A DNA stretch of 64,000 nucleotides from Deinococcus aerolatus (lineage in GTDB: Bacteria > Deinococcota > Deinococci > Deinococcales > Deinococcaceae): contig NZ_BMOL01000009.1 in NCBI RefSeq assembly GCF_014647055.1, positions 97,446 through 161,445 on the forward strand, written 5' to 3'. The stretch's first letter is position 1. Each line of letters begins with the position of its first letter. Below, piece after piece: positions 29,655-44,261 of this stretch. Position numbers and translations under genes: made by a program. The notes under the pieces were generated by a model that saw only the letters and a program-made list of their open reading frames with translations, had not been told where the DNA came from and searched no databases.

Positions 29655-30815
29655 CTATTTGTGCCACACCAGCGGCTTCTGCGCGAACTTGATCGGGTAC
29701 ACCGGAACGCGGGTGTCGCTCAGGAACTGGAAGTGCAGCCAGTTGCCGGCCTTGAACCCCTGGTACTGGGTCTTGAGGCTCTTGCTGAAGGTCAGCGGGC
29801 CGAACGGCGTGGGCATGTTGGTCTTGGCCAGTTCGGCGGCCACCTTGTCCTTGTCGGCACTGCCTGCCCGGTTAATGGCGGCGGCCAGCGACTTGAGATT
29901 CACGTAGGCGAGCGGTGCAAAGTACTCCTCGGTGACGTTGCCGAACTTGCCTTTGTAGGCGTTCACGAAGAGGCGGCTTTCCTTGGTAGGGCTGGTGGGC
30001 AGCCACAGGCTCAGACCCGCGATGTCGTTGGCTAGGGGGTTTTTCTCGAAGCCCACCGGCCAGCTGGGCGGCGTGCCGTAGATCAGGCCCAGCTTGAGGT
30101 TCTGCTGCTTGATCTCGGTGGCCAGCGGCAGGGCGTCGGTGTCGTAGCCCACCCAGTACAGGATGTCAGGCTTGGCAGCCTTGGCCTTGGAGACCAGCGG
30201 GCCGAAGTTGCCGCTGCCGGTCTTGAACTTCTCGGTCAGGACGACGTTGAAGCCGGCCTTCTTGAAGGCGTCCACGGTGGCGTCGATGCCCGCGCTGCCG
30301 AAGGGACCGTCCTCATAGGCGATGGCGATGTTCTTGGCGCCCTGCTTGACCTTGAGGGTCTTGAAGAAGCCCAGGATGGCCTCAAAGTTGTAGTAGGACC
30401 ACGGGTGGTAGTGGAAGAAGTACTTGTGGTCCGCGAACGCGTCCTCGACAGGAACTGCGGCGGCGCCGATCCAGGCCATGAAGGTGTTGTACTGCTTGGC
30501 TGGGCCGGACAGGGCCACGCTGACTGCGCTGCTCACGCCGCCGGCCATGAAGTCCACCTTGTCCACCGTGACCAGCTTGACGAACTCCGGCACCGCCTTG
30601 GCCGCGGCGCTGGCGTCGTCGCCGTAGACCACTTCCAGGGGCTTGCCCAGCACGCCCCCGGCCTTGTTGATCTCGTCGAGCGCCAGATCGTAACCGTTCT
30701 TGGCGGCCTGGCCCGACACACTGCCTGCCCCCGAGAGGGGAAGCAAGACGCCCACCTTCACCGCACCCGCACCGGAAACCGCGAGCAGCACGCCCGTCAG
30801 AAGTAGAGTTTTCAT
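29655..30815 (-). CDS. livK: Liv-type ABC substrate-binding protein (cluster 1)
   Basis: A 386-residue periplasmic binding protein. It has a signal peptide (MKTLLLTGVLLAVSGAGA), then VKVGVLLPLSGAGSVSGQAAKNG, the first lobe typical of Leu/Ile/Val-type receptors. The two-lobed fold is complete, ending at WLHFQFLSDTRVPVYP. It delivers substrate to LivHM in this cluster. It is first on the minus-strand cluster; TAGACT lies 9 bases upstream. The ligand could be an amino acid, an amide, urea or an aromatic acid. Confidence 0.88.
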   Translation of the reverse strand: MKTLLLTGVLLAVSGAGAVKVGVLLPLSGAGSVSGQAAKNGYDLALDEINKAGGVLGKPLEVVYGDDASAAAKAVPEFVKLVTVDKVDFMAGGVSSAVSVALSGPAKQYNTFMAWIGAAAVPVEDAFADHKYFFHYHPWSYYNFEAILGFFKTLKVKQGAKNIAIAYEDGPFGSAGIDATVDAFKKAGFNVVLTEKFKTGSGNFGPLVSKAKAAKPDILYWVGYDTDALPLATEIKQQNLKLGLIYGTPPSWPVGFEKNPLANDIAGLSLWLPTSPTKESRLFVNAYKGKFGNVTEEYFAPLAYVNLKSLAAAINRAGSADKDKVAAELAKTNMPTPFGPLTFSKSLKTQYQGFKAGNWLHFQFLSDTRVPVYPIKFAQKPLVWHK

Positions 30816-30937
30816 AACGTGGGCAGTCTAAGGGCGCGGCGTCACGCGGGCGTTACAGCCGGGCGGGACCGGCCGCGCAGTCCCTGCAGGTGCAGGACCG
30901 GAAGACATTCTCCAGGCCATCTGGCACAATTGCCCGC

Positions 30938-31678
30938 ATGGAACAGTTCGCGCAGTTCGCGGTAGACGGGCAGCGCCTGTACGGCATGCTGCACACCCCC
31001 GATACGCCGGCCCCCGTCAGAGGATGGCCCTCGGTGCTGATGGTCCACGGCTTTACCGGCAACCGGACCGACCACCACCGCCTGCTGACGCTGCAGTCGC
31101 GGGCGCTCGCGCAGCGGGGCATGGCCAGCCTGCGCTTCGATTGCCGGGGCAGCGGCGACTCGCAGGGTGACTTCAGCGAGATGACCGTGTCGCGTGAGGT
31201 GCAGGACGTGCAGGCCGCCGCCGCCTACCTCCGGCAGCAGCCCGACATCGACCCCCAGCGGGTGATGCTGCTGGGCTACAGCATGGGCGGCATGGTGGCG
31301 GCCCTGGCCGCGCGGTCGGTGGACGCCCACCGGCTGCTGCTGTGGGCCCCGGCCCTGCCCGAGCTGTGGCTGCCCCTGCTGCGCGGCGGGGTCCTGCCCC
31401 CCGGCGTCACCGATCTGGACGGCTGGCCGCTGGGCCGCGCCTTCTTGCAGGAGCTGCCCCGGCTGCGCCCGCTACAGGCCGCAGCCGAGTGGGGCGGCGT
31501 GGCCCACGTGATCCACGGCGACGCCGATGCCACCTGTCCGCCTGAATGGGGCATGCGCTATGCCCAGGCGCTGGGCTGCGACGCGGCGGCCATCCCTGGA
31601 GGCACCCACAATTTCGGCAGTCTGGAGACCACCCAGATGCTCTACGCGGAGTCCCTGCGTTTTCTGGGCGGCGGCTGA
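30938..31678 (+). CDS. Alpha/beta hydrolase (esterase-like)
   Basis: A 246-residue alpha/beta hydrolase. It has VLMVHGFTGNRTDHHRLL (oxyanion region), RFDCRGSGDSQGDFSEM, nucleophile elbow GYSMGGM, acid region HGDADATCPPEWG and catalytic His in PGGTHNFGS. It resembles small cytoplasmic esterases related to cinnamoyl esterases. ATG 30938 begins the family-like sequence; CACAAT lies 7 bases upstream, so it may be leaderless. It is divergent from livK. Confidence 0.9.
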   Translation: MEQFAQFAVDGQRLYGMLHTPDTPAPVRGWPSVLMVHGFTGNRTDHHRLLTLQSRALAQRGMASLRFDCRGSGDSQGDFSEMTVSREVQDVQAAAAYLRQQPDIDPQRVMLLGYSMGGMVAALAARSVDAHRLLLWAPALPELWLPLLRGGVLPPGVTDLDGWPLGRAFLQELPRLRPLQAAAEWGGVAHVIHGDADATCPPEWGMRYAQALGCDAAAIPGGTHNFGSLETTQMLYAESLRFLGGG

Positions 31679-31793
31679 GCAGGCAGACGCTGGCGCCGCC
31701 CAGCAACAAAACGCGCCTGCGACGCACCGCAGGTAAAGTCCCGTTATCCGAACCTGCATCCGGCTGGGTCAGCAGCCAGGTACGCTGGGCCGC

Positions 31794-32003
31794 ATGACTT
31801 CCAATGACCGCTCAGATGACCGCAAGGATTCCAGCAGCGCCGATCAACGCGGGGAGATCGTGCAAAGCACCGTGCCGGAGGCGCACCCCGACGTTATCGA
31901 CGTGCCGGAGGGCGACCCACACAACGAGACGCCCACCGACAGGAGCGCCCGACTTCAGCAGGAATTGACGGGCGGCATCATCCCCGACAACGAGGACGGT
32001 TAG
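31794..32003 (+). CDS. Small acidic hydrophilic protein, unknown function
   Basis: A 69-residue, very polar protein rich in Asp, Glu, Ser and Pro (NDRSDDRKDSSSADQRGE; VPEGDPHNETPTDRSARL) and probably disordered. There is no signal or membrane segment and I know no family. TACGCT (31781-31786) lies 7 bases before the ATG, the local leaderless signal, and the gene ends before a long hairpin; both favour a real gene. Disordered small proteins are often stress- or desiccation-linked, but nothing here shows that. Confidence 0.68.
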   Translation: MTSNDRSDDRKDSSSADQRGEIVQSTVPEAHPDVIDVPEGDPHNETPTDRSARLQQELTGGIIPDNEDG

Positions 32004-32023
32004 GTCCGGCGACAGACGCGAAA

Positions 32024-32075
32024 GCAGCACGCAGGGGCTGTCGGGAATTGTCCCCCAACAGCCCCTACGTGCTGC
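32024..32075. terminator. Long hairpin between convergent genes
   Basis: Arms of 18 bases (32024-32041 and 32058-32075) pair with a single mismatch around a 16-base loop. No T-run follows on either strand. Its place between the small acidic protein gene and the ompH-like genes suggests a bidirectional terminator or transcript stabiliser. Confidence 0.6.
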
Positions 32076-32100
32076 TGCCCACCAGTTTGGGCAGGCTGGA

Positions 32101-32571
32101 TTACTTCAGCGCTTTGATAACTGCGGCGGTCAGGTCAGCGGTGGAGTTGGCGTAAACGATCAGCCGGGTCTGGGCGGCCACCTGCCGGTCCATGACCACG
32201 CTGTAACCGTTGGCCCGGGCCACCTTGGCCACCGCCGCATTGAGCTTGACCGACACCGGCTGGAAGGCAGTGGTCAGGCGGCCCTGATAGCCGGTCTGGG
32301 CACTGTTGTAGGCCTGCTGCGCGTCCAGCAGCGCCTTCCGGTCGGCGGCGCTGGCCGTGGCGGCGGCCCGGGCGGCGAGGGCATCGATTTTCTGGCGTTT
32401 GCCCTCGAGATCGGCGTCCACACGGGCCGAGAGATCCAGGTAAGCCTTGCTGGCGGGCAACGCCTTCACGGCGGCCTGCACGTCGACCAGGCCCACCCGG
32501 TTTCTGGCCGACTGGGCGTGGGGCACCGTGGCAAGCAGCGCCAGCGGCAGAAGAAGCATGATTCTATTCAA
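32101..32571 (-). CDS. OmpH/Skp-family periplasmic protein (copy 2)
   Basis: A 156-residue exported protein with a signal peptide ([21 protein letters not shown]) and the OmpH/Skp pattern: [14 protein letters not shown], a long Ala-rich helical arm (about 45-115), then [17 protein letters not shown]. Skp-like proteins are trimeric chaperones holding outer-membrane proteins. It is a paralogue of the gene just upstream (112-base gap, same strand) but diverged, with a shorter arm and a different C-terminus. Confidence 0.85.
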   Translation of the reverse strand: MNRIMLLLPLALLATVPHAQSARNRVGLVDVQAAVKALPASKAYLDLSARVDADLEGKRQKIDALAARAAATASAADRKALLDAQQAYNSAQTGYQGRLTTAFQPVSVKLNAAVAKVARANGYSVVMDRQVAAQTRLIVYANSTADLTAAVIKALK

Positions 32572-32683
32572 GTGGACAACCTCCAGACTTGGGTGTCAGC
32601 AATGCGGCCATCAGGACCATCAAAAGGCCCCGCCGTCAGAAAAGCGGGGCACGTCATTCAGGCGGGAGCAATTCAGACGGGGG

Positions 32684-33172
<489 letters not shown>

Positions 33173-33311
33173 AAAATGAAGCTAGCATGCTGTTTTCTGA
33201 GCGGAATGAAGCCCTTCACAGCCGCTTCACATGCGAGGTCAGGCGAGCGTCAGACCTGGGACCGAGCTGCACTGGGACATCCGGCCAAGCGTGATTCAGT
33301 AGACTTTTGAC

Positions 33312-33935
33312 ATGTTAGTACGCGACTGGATGACCCGTGATCCCGTGACCGTCAGCCCCACCACGCCAGTGATGGACGCCCTGAAGACCCTCAAGGAGGG
33401 CAATTTCCGCCGCCTGCCGGTGATGGAAGGCGGCAAGCTGATCGGCATCACCACCCGCAAGGACCTGAAAGACGCCATGCCCAGCAAGGCCACCACCCTG
33501 AGCGTGTGGGAACTGAACTACCTGCTGAGCAAGCTGACGGTGGCCGAGATGATGGCCCGTCCGGTGATCACGGCGGCCGAGGGCGAGTACATGGAAGACG
33601 CGGCGCTGCGGATGCAGGAGCACCATGTGGGCGGCCTGCCGGTGCTGGATGACAGCGGCAAGCTGAGTGGCATCATCACCACCATGGACGTGCTGCGCGC
33701 CTTCACCGAGATCCTGGGCATGCGTGAGGGCGGCCCCCGCATCACCCTGGAGATGCCCGACACCCCCGGCAGCCTGGAAAAAGCCACCCGTGCCATTGCG
33801 CCCAGCAACATCATCAGCGTCGCCACCTACGATGGCCGGGGTGACCGCCGCCGCTTCGTGATGCGCGTCAGCGGCGAGGGCAGCGACACCGTCAAGCAGC
33901 GTGTGCGGGACTCGGGCATCACCGTCCTGGACTGA
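33312..33935 (+). CDS. CBS-domain pair plus ACT domain protein (AcuB-like)
   Basis: A 207-residue cytoplasmic regulatory protein. CBS 1 (about 1-60) begins [23 protein letters not shown] 2 (about 75-135) has [19 protein letters not shown], and an ACT-like domain (about 140-207) starts [23 protein letters not shown] pairs sense adenine nucleotides and ACT domains sense amino acids, so it may integrate energy and amino-acid status; AcuB-like proteins are the closest type. TAGACT (33300-33305) lies 6 bases before the ATG: a leaderless gene. Confidence 0.9.
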   Translation: MLVRDWMTRDPVTVSPTTPVMDALKTLKEGNFRRLPVMEGGKLIGITTRKDLKDAMPSKATTLSVWELNYLLSKLTVAEMMARPVITAAEGEYMEDAALRMQEHHVGGLPVLDDSGKLSGIITTMDVLRAFTEILGMREGGPRITLEMPDTPGSLEKATRAIAPSNIISVATYDGRGDRRRFVMRVSGEGSDTVKQRVRDSGITVLD

Positions 33936-33953
33936 AGGCCGAACGCCGCAGCG

Positions 33954-33994
33954 CCCATCTGCCAGCCGTGCGTGGCTGACAGATGGGTGTTCTT
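33954..33994 (+). terminator. Terminator after the CBS-ACT gene
   Basis: CCCATCTG...CAGCC pairs with GGCTG...CAGATGGG (33954-33987, one mismatch) and is followed by TGTTCTTTCT. Confidence 0.8.
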
Positions 33995-34007
33995 TCTGGT
34001 CTCGCCT

Positions 34008-35177
34008 CTATTGCAAGGCCGCCCAGGCCGCCGACACCGCCACTCCACGCTCGAACCTTTGGCCCAGGGCCGCGAAGGCGTCTTCCAGCATTCCGGCCAC
34101 GCCCAGCGCGTCGTAACGGTCTGCGTACCCCATGGTGCTGACCCGGAACACGGCGTCCTCGTGGGGGGCCTGACCCGCCAGGGCACGCTGGCCCAGTCCG
34201 GTCAGGGCGGCGGCGATCTGGCGGCCCGTTCGCCCCTCTGGGGCCTGCAACACGGCCACGGCGGGGCTGGGCCGGGCGGTCCAGGAGGGGCAGCCCAGCG
34301 CAGTTCCGGCGGCGATCAGCGCGGCGGTCTTGCGCTCCTGCTCAGCCCACAGGACTTCCAGCGGCACGCCCAGTGGGCGGTCCAGCGCGGCAGACAGCGC
34401 GTACATCAGGTTGATGGCCGGGGTCTGCGGGGTGTTGCCCGCCTTCTGGCCCCTGAGTTCGCGGGTCAGGTCCAGGTAGTAGCCGTGGGCGGTGTTCTGA
34501 ACCATGCGCTCCTGGACCTCCGGACTGAACAGCACGAAACCCAGGCCCGGCGGGGTGGCCGTGCCCTTCTGGCTGCCCGACACGATCACGTCCACGCCCC
34601 AGGCCGCGGGCCGCAATTCCGCCACGCCGTAGGAGGTCACGCAGTCGGCAATGATGATGAGGTCGGGATTTCCGTCCCTGGCTGCCCGCGCAATCGCCTC
34701 CAGATCGTGCAGCGCCCCGGTGCTGGTCTCGCTGTGGGTGATCAGCAGGGTGTGGGCGCCCCGGCTGTCGGCGGCCACCTCCTCCGGATCAAGCAGGTCA
34801 CCCCAGGGCCGGGCCACGATCTGAACGTCGTAGCCAAAGCGCCCCGCCATGTCGCCCCAGCGCTCGCTGAACTTCCCGGCCTGCGCGTTGACCACCCGTG
34901 CCCCGGCAGGCGTGGTGCTGACCAGCGCGCCCTCGAAGGCCCCGGTGCCGCTGCTGGTGGTGATCACGGCGTCGTAGGGGTCGCCCAGCAGGCGGGTCAA
35001 CTTCTGGCGTGCCTCCATCAGTTTGGCCGCCGCGTCGCGGCTGCGGTGGTGCATCTGCGGCTGCGCCAGTTCCAGCAGCACGCGGGGGTCCACCTCCACC
35101 GGGCCGGGCGCGATCAGGCGTTCACGGTTCAGCGGGACGTGGGCGGCGGGCTGGGGCGGAGGGGCCGTCTGGGTCAT
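34008..35177 (-). CDS. Class V aminotransferase (alanine-glyoxylate/serine type)
   Basis: A 389-residue PLP-dependent enzyme of the alanine-glyoxylate/serine-glyoxylate aminotransferase group. It has the N-terminal [20 protein letters not shown], the phosphate-binding [24 protein letters not shown], and the PLP lysine in [16 protein letters not shown]. It could serve serine/glycine metabolism. The leaderless-type TACTCT (35190-35185) lies 7 bases before the ATG. It is a single gene, convergent with the CBS-ACT gene. Confidence 0.9.
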   Translation of the reverse strand: MTQTAPPPQPAAHVPLNRERLIAPGPVEVDPRVLLELAQPQMHHRSRDAAAKLMEARQKLTRLLGDPYDAVITTSSGTGAFEGALVSTTPAGARVVNAQAGKFSERWGDMAGRFGYDVQIVARPWGDLLDPEEVAADSRGAHTLLITHSETSTGALHDLEAIARAARDGNPDLIIIADCVTSYGVAELRPAAWGVDVIVSGSQKGTATPPGLGFVLFSPEVQERMVQNTAHGYYLDLTRELRGQKAGNTPQTPAINLMYALSAALDRPLGVPLEVLWAEQERKTAALIAAGTALGCPSWTARPSPAVAVLQAPEGRTGRQIAAALTGLGQRALAGQAPHEDAVFRVSTMGYADRYDALGVAGMLEDAFAALGQRFERGVAVSAAWAALQ

Positions 35178-35315
35178 GGGGTCCAGAGTAGACCCGGCAC
35201 GGCAGGGCGCGGCACAGAGGTCTGAACCGCCACAGCCTCAACCAGCCTCAACATCGTGGTCTCAAACCGTAGCCACAGGCACGCCCTGGGCCGCCGAAGT
35301 ACGGCAACATCGCGT

Positions 35316-37030
<1,715 letters not shown>

Positions 37031-37070
37031 GGCAAGGAGAACCGCATCGACGCTGAACCATGAGGTGAAA

Positions 37071-37102
37071 GCGGCGCTCTGGCATAAATTCCAGAGCGCC
37101 GC
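37071..37102. terminator. Bidirectional hairpin between convergent genes
   Basis: Perfect 12-bp stem GCGGCGCTCTGG (37071-37082) and CCAGAGCGCCGC (37091-37102), 8-base loop, between the beta-propeller gene and leuS. No T-run follows. Confidence 0.75.
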
Positions 37103-37113
37103 GTCCTCACCGC

Positions 37114-39606
<2,493 letters not shown>

Positions 39607-39668
39607 GGGGGGCTCCTGCGGAGGTCTGAGGGTCGATAAGTCTAGGGATCTCTGGGGAGGCGAGAACC

Positions 39669-39698
39669 AAAAAAAGCCCCGGCGCAACACAGCCGGGG
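39669..39698 (-). terminator. leuS leader attenuator (rho-independent terminator)
   Basis: On the minus strand CCCCGGC (39698-39692) pairs with GCCGGGG (39683-39677) and runs into a seven-T tract (39675-39669), upstream of leuS. GTCCCC (39700-39695), at the base of the 5' arm, can instead pair with AGGGGAC (39735-39729) inside the leader peptide, and a CTAGC/GCTAG hairpin lies between. The two structures exclude each other, as in an attenuator. Confidence 0.8.
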
Positions 39699-39717
39699 AC
39701 GGGCGCTCTAGCCTGAG

Positions 39718-39759
39718 CTAGTCGCGGGGTCCCCTGGGAAGAAGCGCAGAGCGGATCAT
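39718..39759 (-). CDS. leuS leader peptide (MIRSALLPRGPRD)
   Basis: A 13-codon open frame reading MIRSALLPRGPRD and ending in TAG. Codons 6 and 7 are both CTT (39744-39739), a leucine codon little used in this genome, where CTG dominates. The A of its ATG is 7 bases after the last base of a TAGAAT -10, so it would begin exactly at the mRNA 5' end (leaderless translation). Its 3' half encodes the antiterminator arm AGGGGAC. I infer that ribosome stalling at CTT CTT when Leu-tRNA is scarce alters folding and lets RNA polymerase reach leuS. A T-box was considered, but no TGGNA core is present. Confidence 0.72.
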   Translation of the reverse strand: MIRSALLPRGPRD

Positions 39760-39765
39760 GCCTTC

Positions 39766-39771
39766 ATTCTA
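39766..39771 (-). promoter_or_regulatory. -10 element of the leuS leader transcript
   Basis: Minus-strand TAGAAT, 5 of 6 to consensus, with 6 bases between it and the leader-peptide ATG. The -35 region (TTCCTT, about 17 bases upstream) is weak, as is common for leaderless promoters here. Confidence 0.7.
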
Positions 39772-39968
39772 GAGCATGGGCTGACAGGAAGGAAGCCGAG
39801 GCATGAACAGGTCTTCGTGGCGATGCGATGTAAGCGGGCGTGCCGAAGCTGCTGCACGGAAGAAGCTGCTGCACTGAAAGGGGGCAGCTGAAGCTTTCCT
39901 GATGAATGCGTGGGCCCTTCTTTAGCTGGCCTCACCCCCGGTCAGGCACGTGGCGTCAGGCTGGGGCC

Positions 39969-40541
39969 ATGAGCAGACCCCTTCTTCTGACCCTGGCCCT
40001 GCTGGGCAGCACGCTGGCCCACGCGCAGGTCAGCGTCACTGACATTCCCGCCCTGCCCCAGGGTGGCGCATCCCTCCCCGCCGCGACTCCAGCTGCGGCC
40101 CCCGCCCAGGGCACTCCGGTGACGCCGCCCACCGTGACCACCCTGCCCGCCGTCAACCCGCCGCTGGCGCAGCCCCACACCGCCCGGCTGGAAGGCCCGC
40201 AGACCGTGCAGGCGGGACAGGCGAACCTGTGGAACGTCCTGCTGACCAACACGGGTGACAGGGCCATCAGCCTGCAACACGGCGCGTGTGACGTGCGCTT
40301 TGAGGTGGTCAACGCGGCGGGACAGGTCGTCCGCACTACCCCAAAGGACGCCATCTGCACGCTGCAGATCGTGGGGACCGAGGTGGCCCCTGGTCAGACC
40401 GGCGAGTTGCAGAAAATCCGCTGGGAAGGCAGGAACGATCAGAACCAGAATGTACCCGCCGGAACCTACACCATCCGCTCGGTGTTCAACGGCGACGGCG
40501 TGCTGATCCGCCCAGCCGACCTGACCATCACCGTGCGCTGA
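39969..40541 (+). CDS. Exported protein with BsuPI-type domain
   Basis: A 190-residue protein. It has a signal peptide (MSRPLLLTLALLGSTLAHAQ), a Pro/Ala/Thr-rich linker (about 30-75), and then a beta-sandwich resembling the BsuPI proteinase-inhibitor domain (NLWNVLLTNTGDRAISL, IRWEGRNDQNQNVPAGTYT). Cysteines in GACDVRF and DAICTLQ may pair. It is probably periplasmic or cell-surface; inhibition of a protease is only suggested by the family name. It is divergent from leuS and ends before a strong terminator. Confidence 0.82.
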   Translation: MSRPLLLTLALLGSTLAHAQVSVTDIPALPQGGASLPAATPAAAPAQGTPVTPPTVTTLPAVNPPLAQPHTARLEGPQTVQAGQANLWNVLLTNTGDRAISLQHGACDVRFEVVNAAGQVVRTTPKDAICTLQIVGTEVAPGQTGELQKIRWEGRNDQNQNVPAGTYTIRSVFNGDGVLIRPADLTITVR

Positions 40542-40552
40542 TTCAGGTTCAG

Positions 40553-40598
40553 ACAGAGAGCGGAGGCCATTTCAACCGGCCTCCGCTCTCTGTTGCCT
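40553..40598 (+). terminator. Terminator after the BsuPI-domain gene
   Basis: Perfect 16-bp stem (40553-40568 with 40578-40593; ACAGAGAGCGGAGGCC on the 5' side), followed by TGCCTTT. It lies 11 bases after the stop codon. Confidence 0.85.
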
Positions 40599-40650
40599 TT
40601 GACCCCTTGCTACAGACCCGCACGCCTGAACGTGCTGTAGTGGGCGCAGC

Positions 40651-42384
<1,734 letters not shown>

Positions 42385-42387
42385 CCC

Positions 42388-43152
42388 CTAGCCCTCCTGC
42401 TCGGTGGGGCGGATCAACAGCTCGTTGATGGCGACGTGGCGTGGGCGGGTCACGATGTACAGCACGGCGTCGGCGACGTCTTCCGATTTCAGGCGCTCCA
42501 TGTCGGCGAAGCGCTTCATGGCCTGCTCTTTAATCTCCGGACGCAGGTGATCGGCCAGTTCGGTTTCCACGGCCCCCGGCTCCACACTCGCCACCCGCAC
42601 ATGCCGCCGCGTCAGCTCCTGGCGCAGCGATTCGCTAAAGGCCGTCACGCCAAACTTGGTCAGGTTGTACACCCCCGATCCCGAACGCGCCACCCGACCC
42701 GCCACCGAGGAAACGTTGATCAGATCGGCCACCCGGCGCTCGCCACTTTCTGCGGCCTGAAGCAGGTGGGGCAGCGCCGCATGCGTCACGTACAGCAGCC
42801 CCTGCACATTCAGGTCCACCATGCGCTCCCATTCCTCGACGGGCGCGTCCAGCGCAGGCCCCAGCAGCATCACGCCCGCGTTGTTGATCACGGTGTCCAG
42901 GCGGCCCAGCTCGGCCACGGTACGTTTCACCGCGTCCTCGGCCTGCTCGCGCACGGTCACGTCCGCCTCCAGCACCAGGGCGCGGCCACCCGCCGCCTTG
43001 ATCTGGACTGCCAGTTTCTCCAGGCGGTCCTTGCGGCGGGCCACCAGCGCCACCGCCGCGCCCTCATGGGCCAGAGCCAGCGCCGTGGCCTCACCGATGC
43101 CGCTGCTTGCGCCTGTTACCAGGGCCACGCTGCCGTCAAGTCGATTGGACAT
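42388..43152 (-). CDS. Short-chain dehydrogenase/reductase
   Basis: A 254-residue classical SDR. It has the cofactor motif VTGASSGIGEATALAL, NNAGVMLLGP, and active-site YNLTK with Ser upstream (INVSSVAGR). It resembles the YdfG-like NADP-dependent 3-hydroxy acid dehydrogenases. TATACT (43165-43160) lies 7 bases before the ATG: a leaderless mRNA. It is convergent with crtI with a 3-base gap. Confidence 0.92.
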   Translation of the reverse strand: MSNRLDGSVALVTGASSGIGEATALALAHEGAAVALVARRKDRLEKLAVQIKAAGGRALVLEADVTVREQAEDAVKRTVAELGRLDTVINNAGVMLLGPALDAPVEEWERMVDLNVQGLLYVTHAALPHLLQAAESGERRVADLINVSSVAGRVARSGSGVYNLTKFGVTAFSESLRQELTRRHVRVASVEPGAVETELADHLRPEIKEQAMKRFADMERLKSEDVADAVLYIVTRPRHVAINELLIRPTEQEG

Positions 43153-43241
43153 ACGGGCGAGTATAGGCTGGGGTCTGGAACGGGGCCCTCAGTATCACTT
43201 CAGATTTCGCAGGCCACGCCTGTCTGGCCCCGCCTCAGCCG

Positions 43242-43279
43242 AACAAAGAAACGCCGCCGAAGCAAAAGCTCCGGCGGCG
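43242..43279 (-). terminator. Terminator after the second aldo/keto reductase gene
   Basis: Minus-strand CGCCGCCGGAG pairs with CTTCGGCGGCG (8-bp core 43279-43272 with 43259-43252) and is followed by TTTCTTTGTT. Confidence 0.85.
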
Positions 43280-43297
43280 ATTTCCAGGCAGTTCCAC

Positions 43298-44215
43298 TCA
43301 GGGCAGGGTATTCCCCGCCGCCAGCAGGATCGCGTACCACTCCTCGCGGGTCAGGTGAACGTCTGCAGCCTTGAGGCAATCGGCCAGGCGCTGCGGAGTG
43401 GTGGTCCCCGTCACTGGCTGCATCTTGGCCGGGTGGCGCAGAATCCAGGCAATCGCAATGGTGGTGTTGCTGACCCCGTATTTCGCCGCGATCTCATTGA
43501 CCTTCGCGTTCAATTCAGGGAATTTGGGATTGTCCAGAAACACGCCCTCAAAAAACCCGAACTGGAACGGCGACCACGGCTGGATGGTGATGTCGTGTAG
43601 GCGGCAGTAGTCCAGAATGCCGCCGTCACGGTTCACGGCCTCGTCGTTTTCCATGTTGACGTTGAAGCCCTGCGTGATCATGTTGGCGTTGGTGATACTC
43701 AGCTGAAGCTGATTGGCGAGCAGAGGCTGCCGGACGGACTTTTTAAGCAGCTCAATCTGGCGCGGCTGCTGGTTGGACACGCCGAAGTACCGCACCTTGC
43801 CTTCCTGCTCCAGCTGATCGAAGGCGGCGGCCACCTCATCTGGCTCTACAAGGGCGTCGGGGCGATGCAGCAGCAGAATATCCAGGTACTCGGTCTTGAG
43901 ACGCTTCAGGATGCCGTCCACCGAGGCCAGGATGTGCTCCCTGGAAAAGTCGAACATGCCGTCCCGGATGCCGCACTTGGATTGCAGGATCATTCCTTCG
44001 CGCACGCTGCTGTTCATGCCCACGGCGTCGGCGAAAATTTCCTCGCACGCGCCCTTGCCGTAGATGTCGGCGTGGTCAAAGAAGTTCGCACCGTGGTCCA
44101 TGGCCGTTCCGATCAGCGTCTCCACTTCCGGCCGACTGATGGTGTTAATCCGCATCATGCCCACAGCAACCACCGGCACGTCCAGGTCACTCGTTCCGAG
44201 TTTGATTGTTCTCAT
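43298..44215 (-). CDS. Aldo/keto reductase (YdhF-like)
   Basis: A 305-residue NADPH-dependent aldo/keto reductase. It begins IKLGTSDLDVPVVAVGMMRI and has the catalytic region FFDHADIYGKGACEEIF, LQSKCGI with the Lys, LLHRPDALVEPDEVA, and a C-terminal PVTGTTTPQRLADCLKA cofactor loop. It resembles E. coli YdhF more than the other reductase at 12.4 kb. CACAAT lies 7 bases before the ATG. It ends at a strong terminator. Confidence 0.9.
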   Translation of the reverse strand: MRTIKLGTSDLDVPVVAVGMMRINTISRPEVETLIGTAMDHGANFFDHADIYGKGACEEIFADAVGMNSSVREGMILQSKCGIRDGMFDFSREHILASVDGILKRLKTEYLDILLLHRPDALVEPDEVAAAFDQLEQEGKVRYFGVSNQQPRQIELLKKSVRQPLLANQLQLSITNANMITQGFNVNMENDEAVNRDGGILDYCRLHDITIQPWSPFQFGFFEGVFLDNPKFPELNAKVNEIAAKYGVSNTTIAIAWILRHPAKMQPVTGTTTPQRLADCLKAADVHLTREEWYAILLAAGNTLP

Positions 44216-44261
44216 GGCCCGTATTGTGCTTCAAAAAAGCGTGAGGACGCCTGCAGAACAC

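Noticed and set aside
39718..39759. T-box riboswitch for leuS
   Set aside because: The segment AGGGGACCCCGCG recalls the T-box consensus, but the TGGNA core is missing and no specifier stem was found. A leader peptide attenuator explains the bases better.
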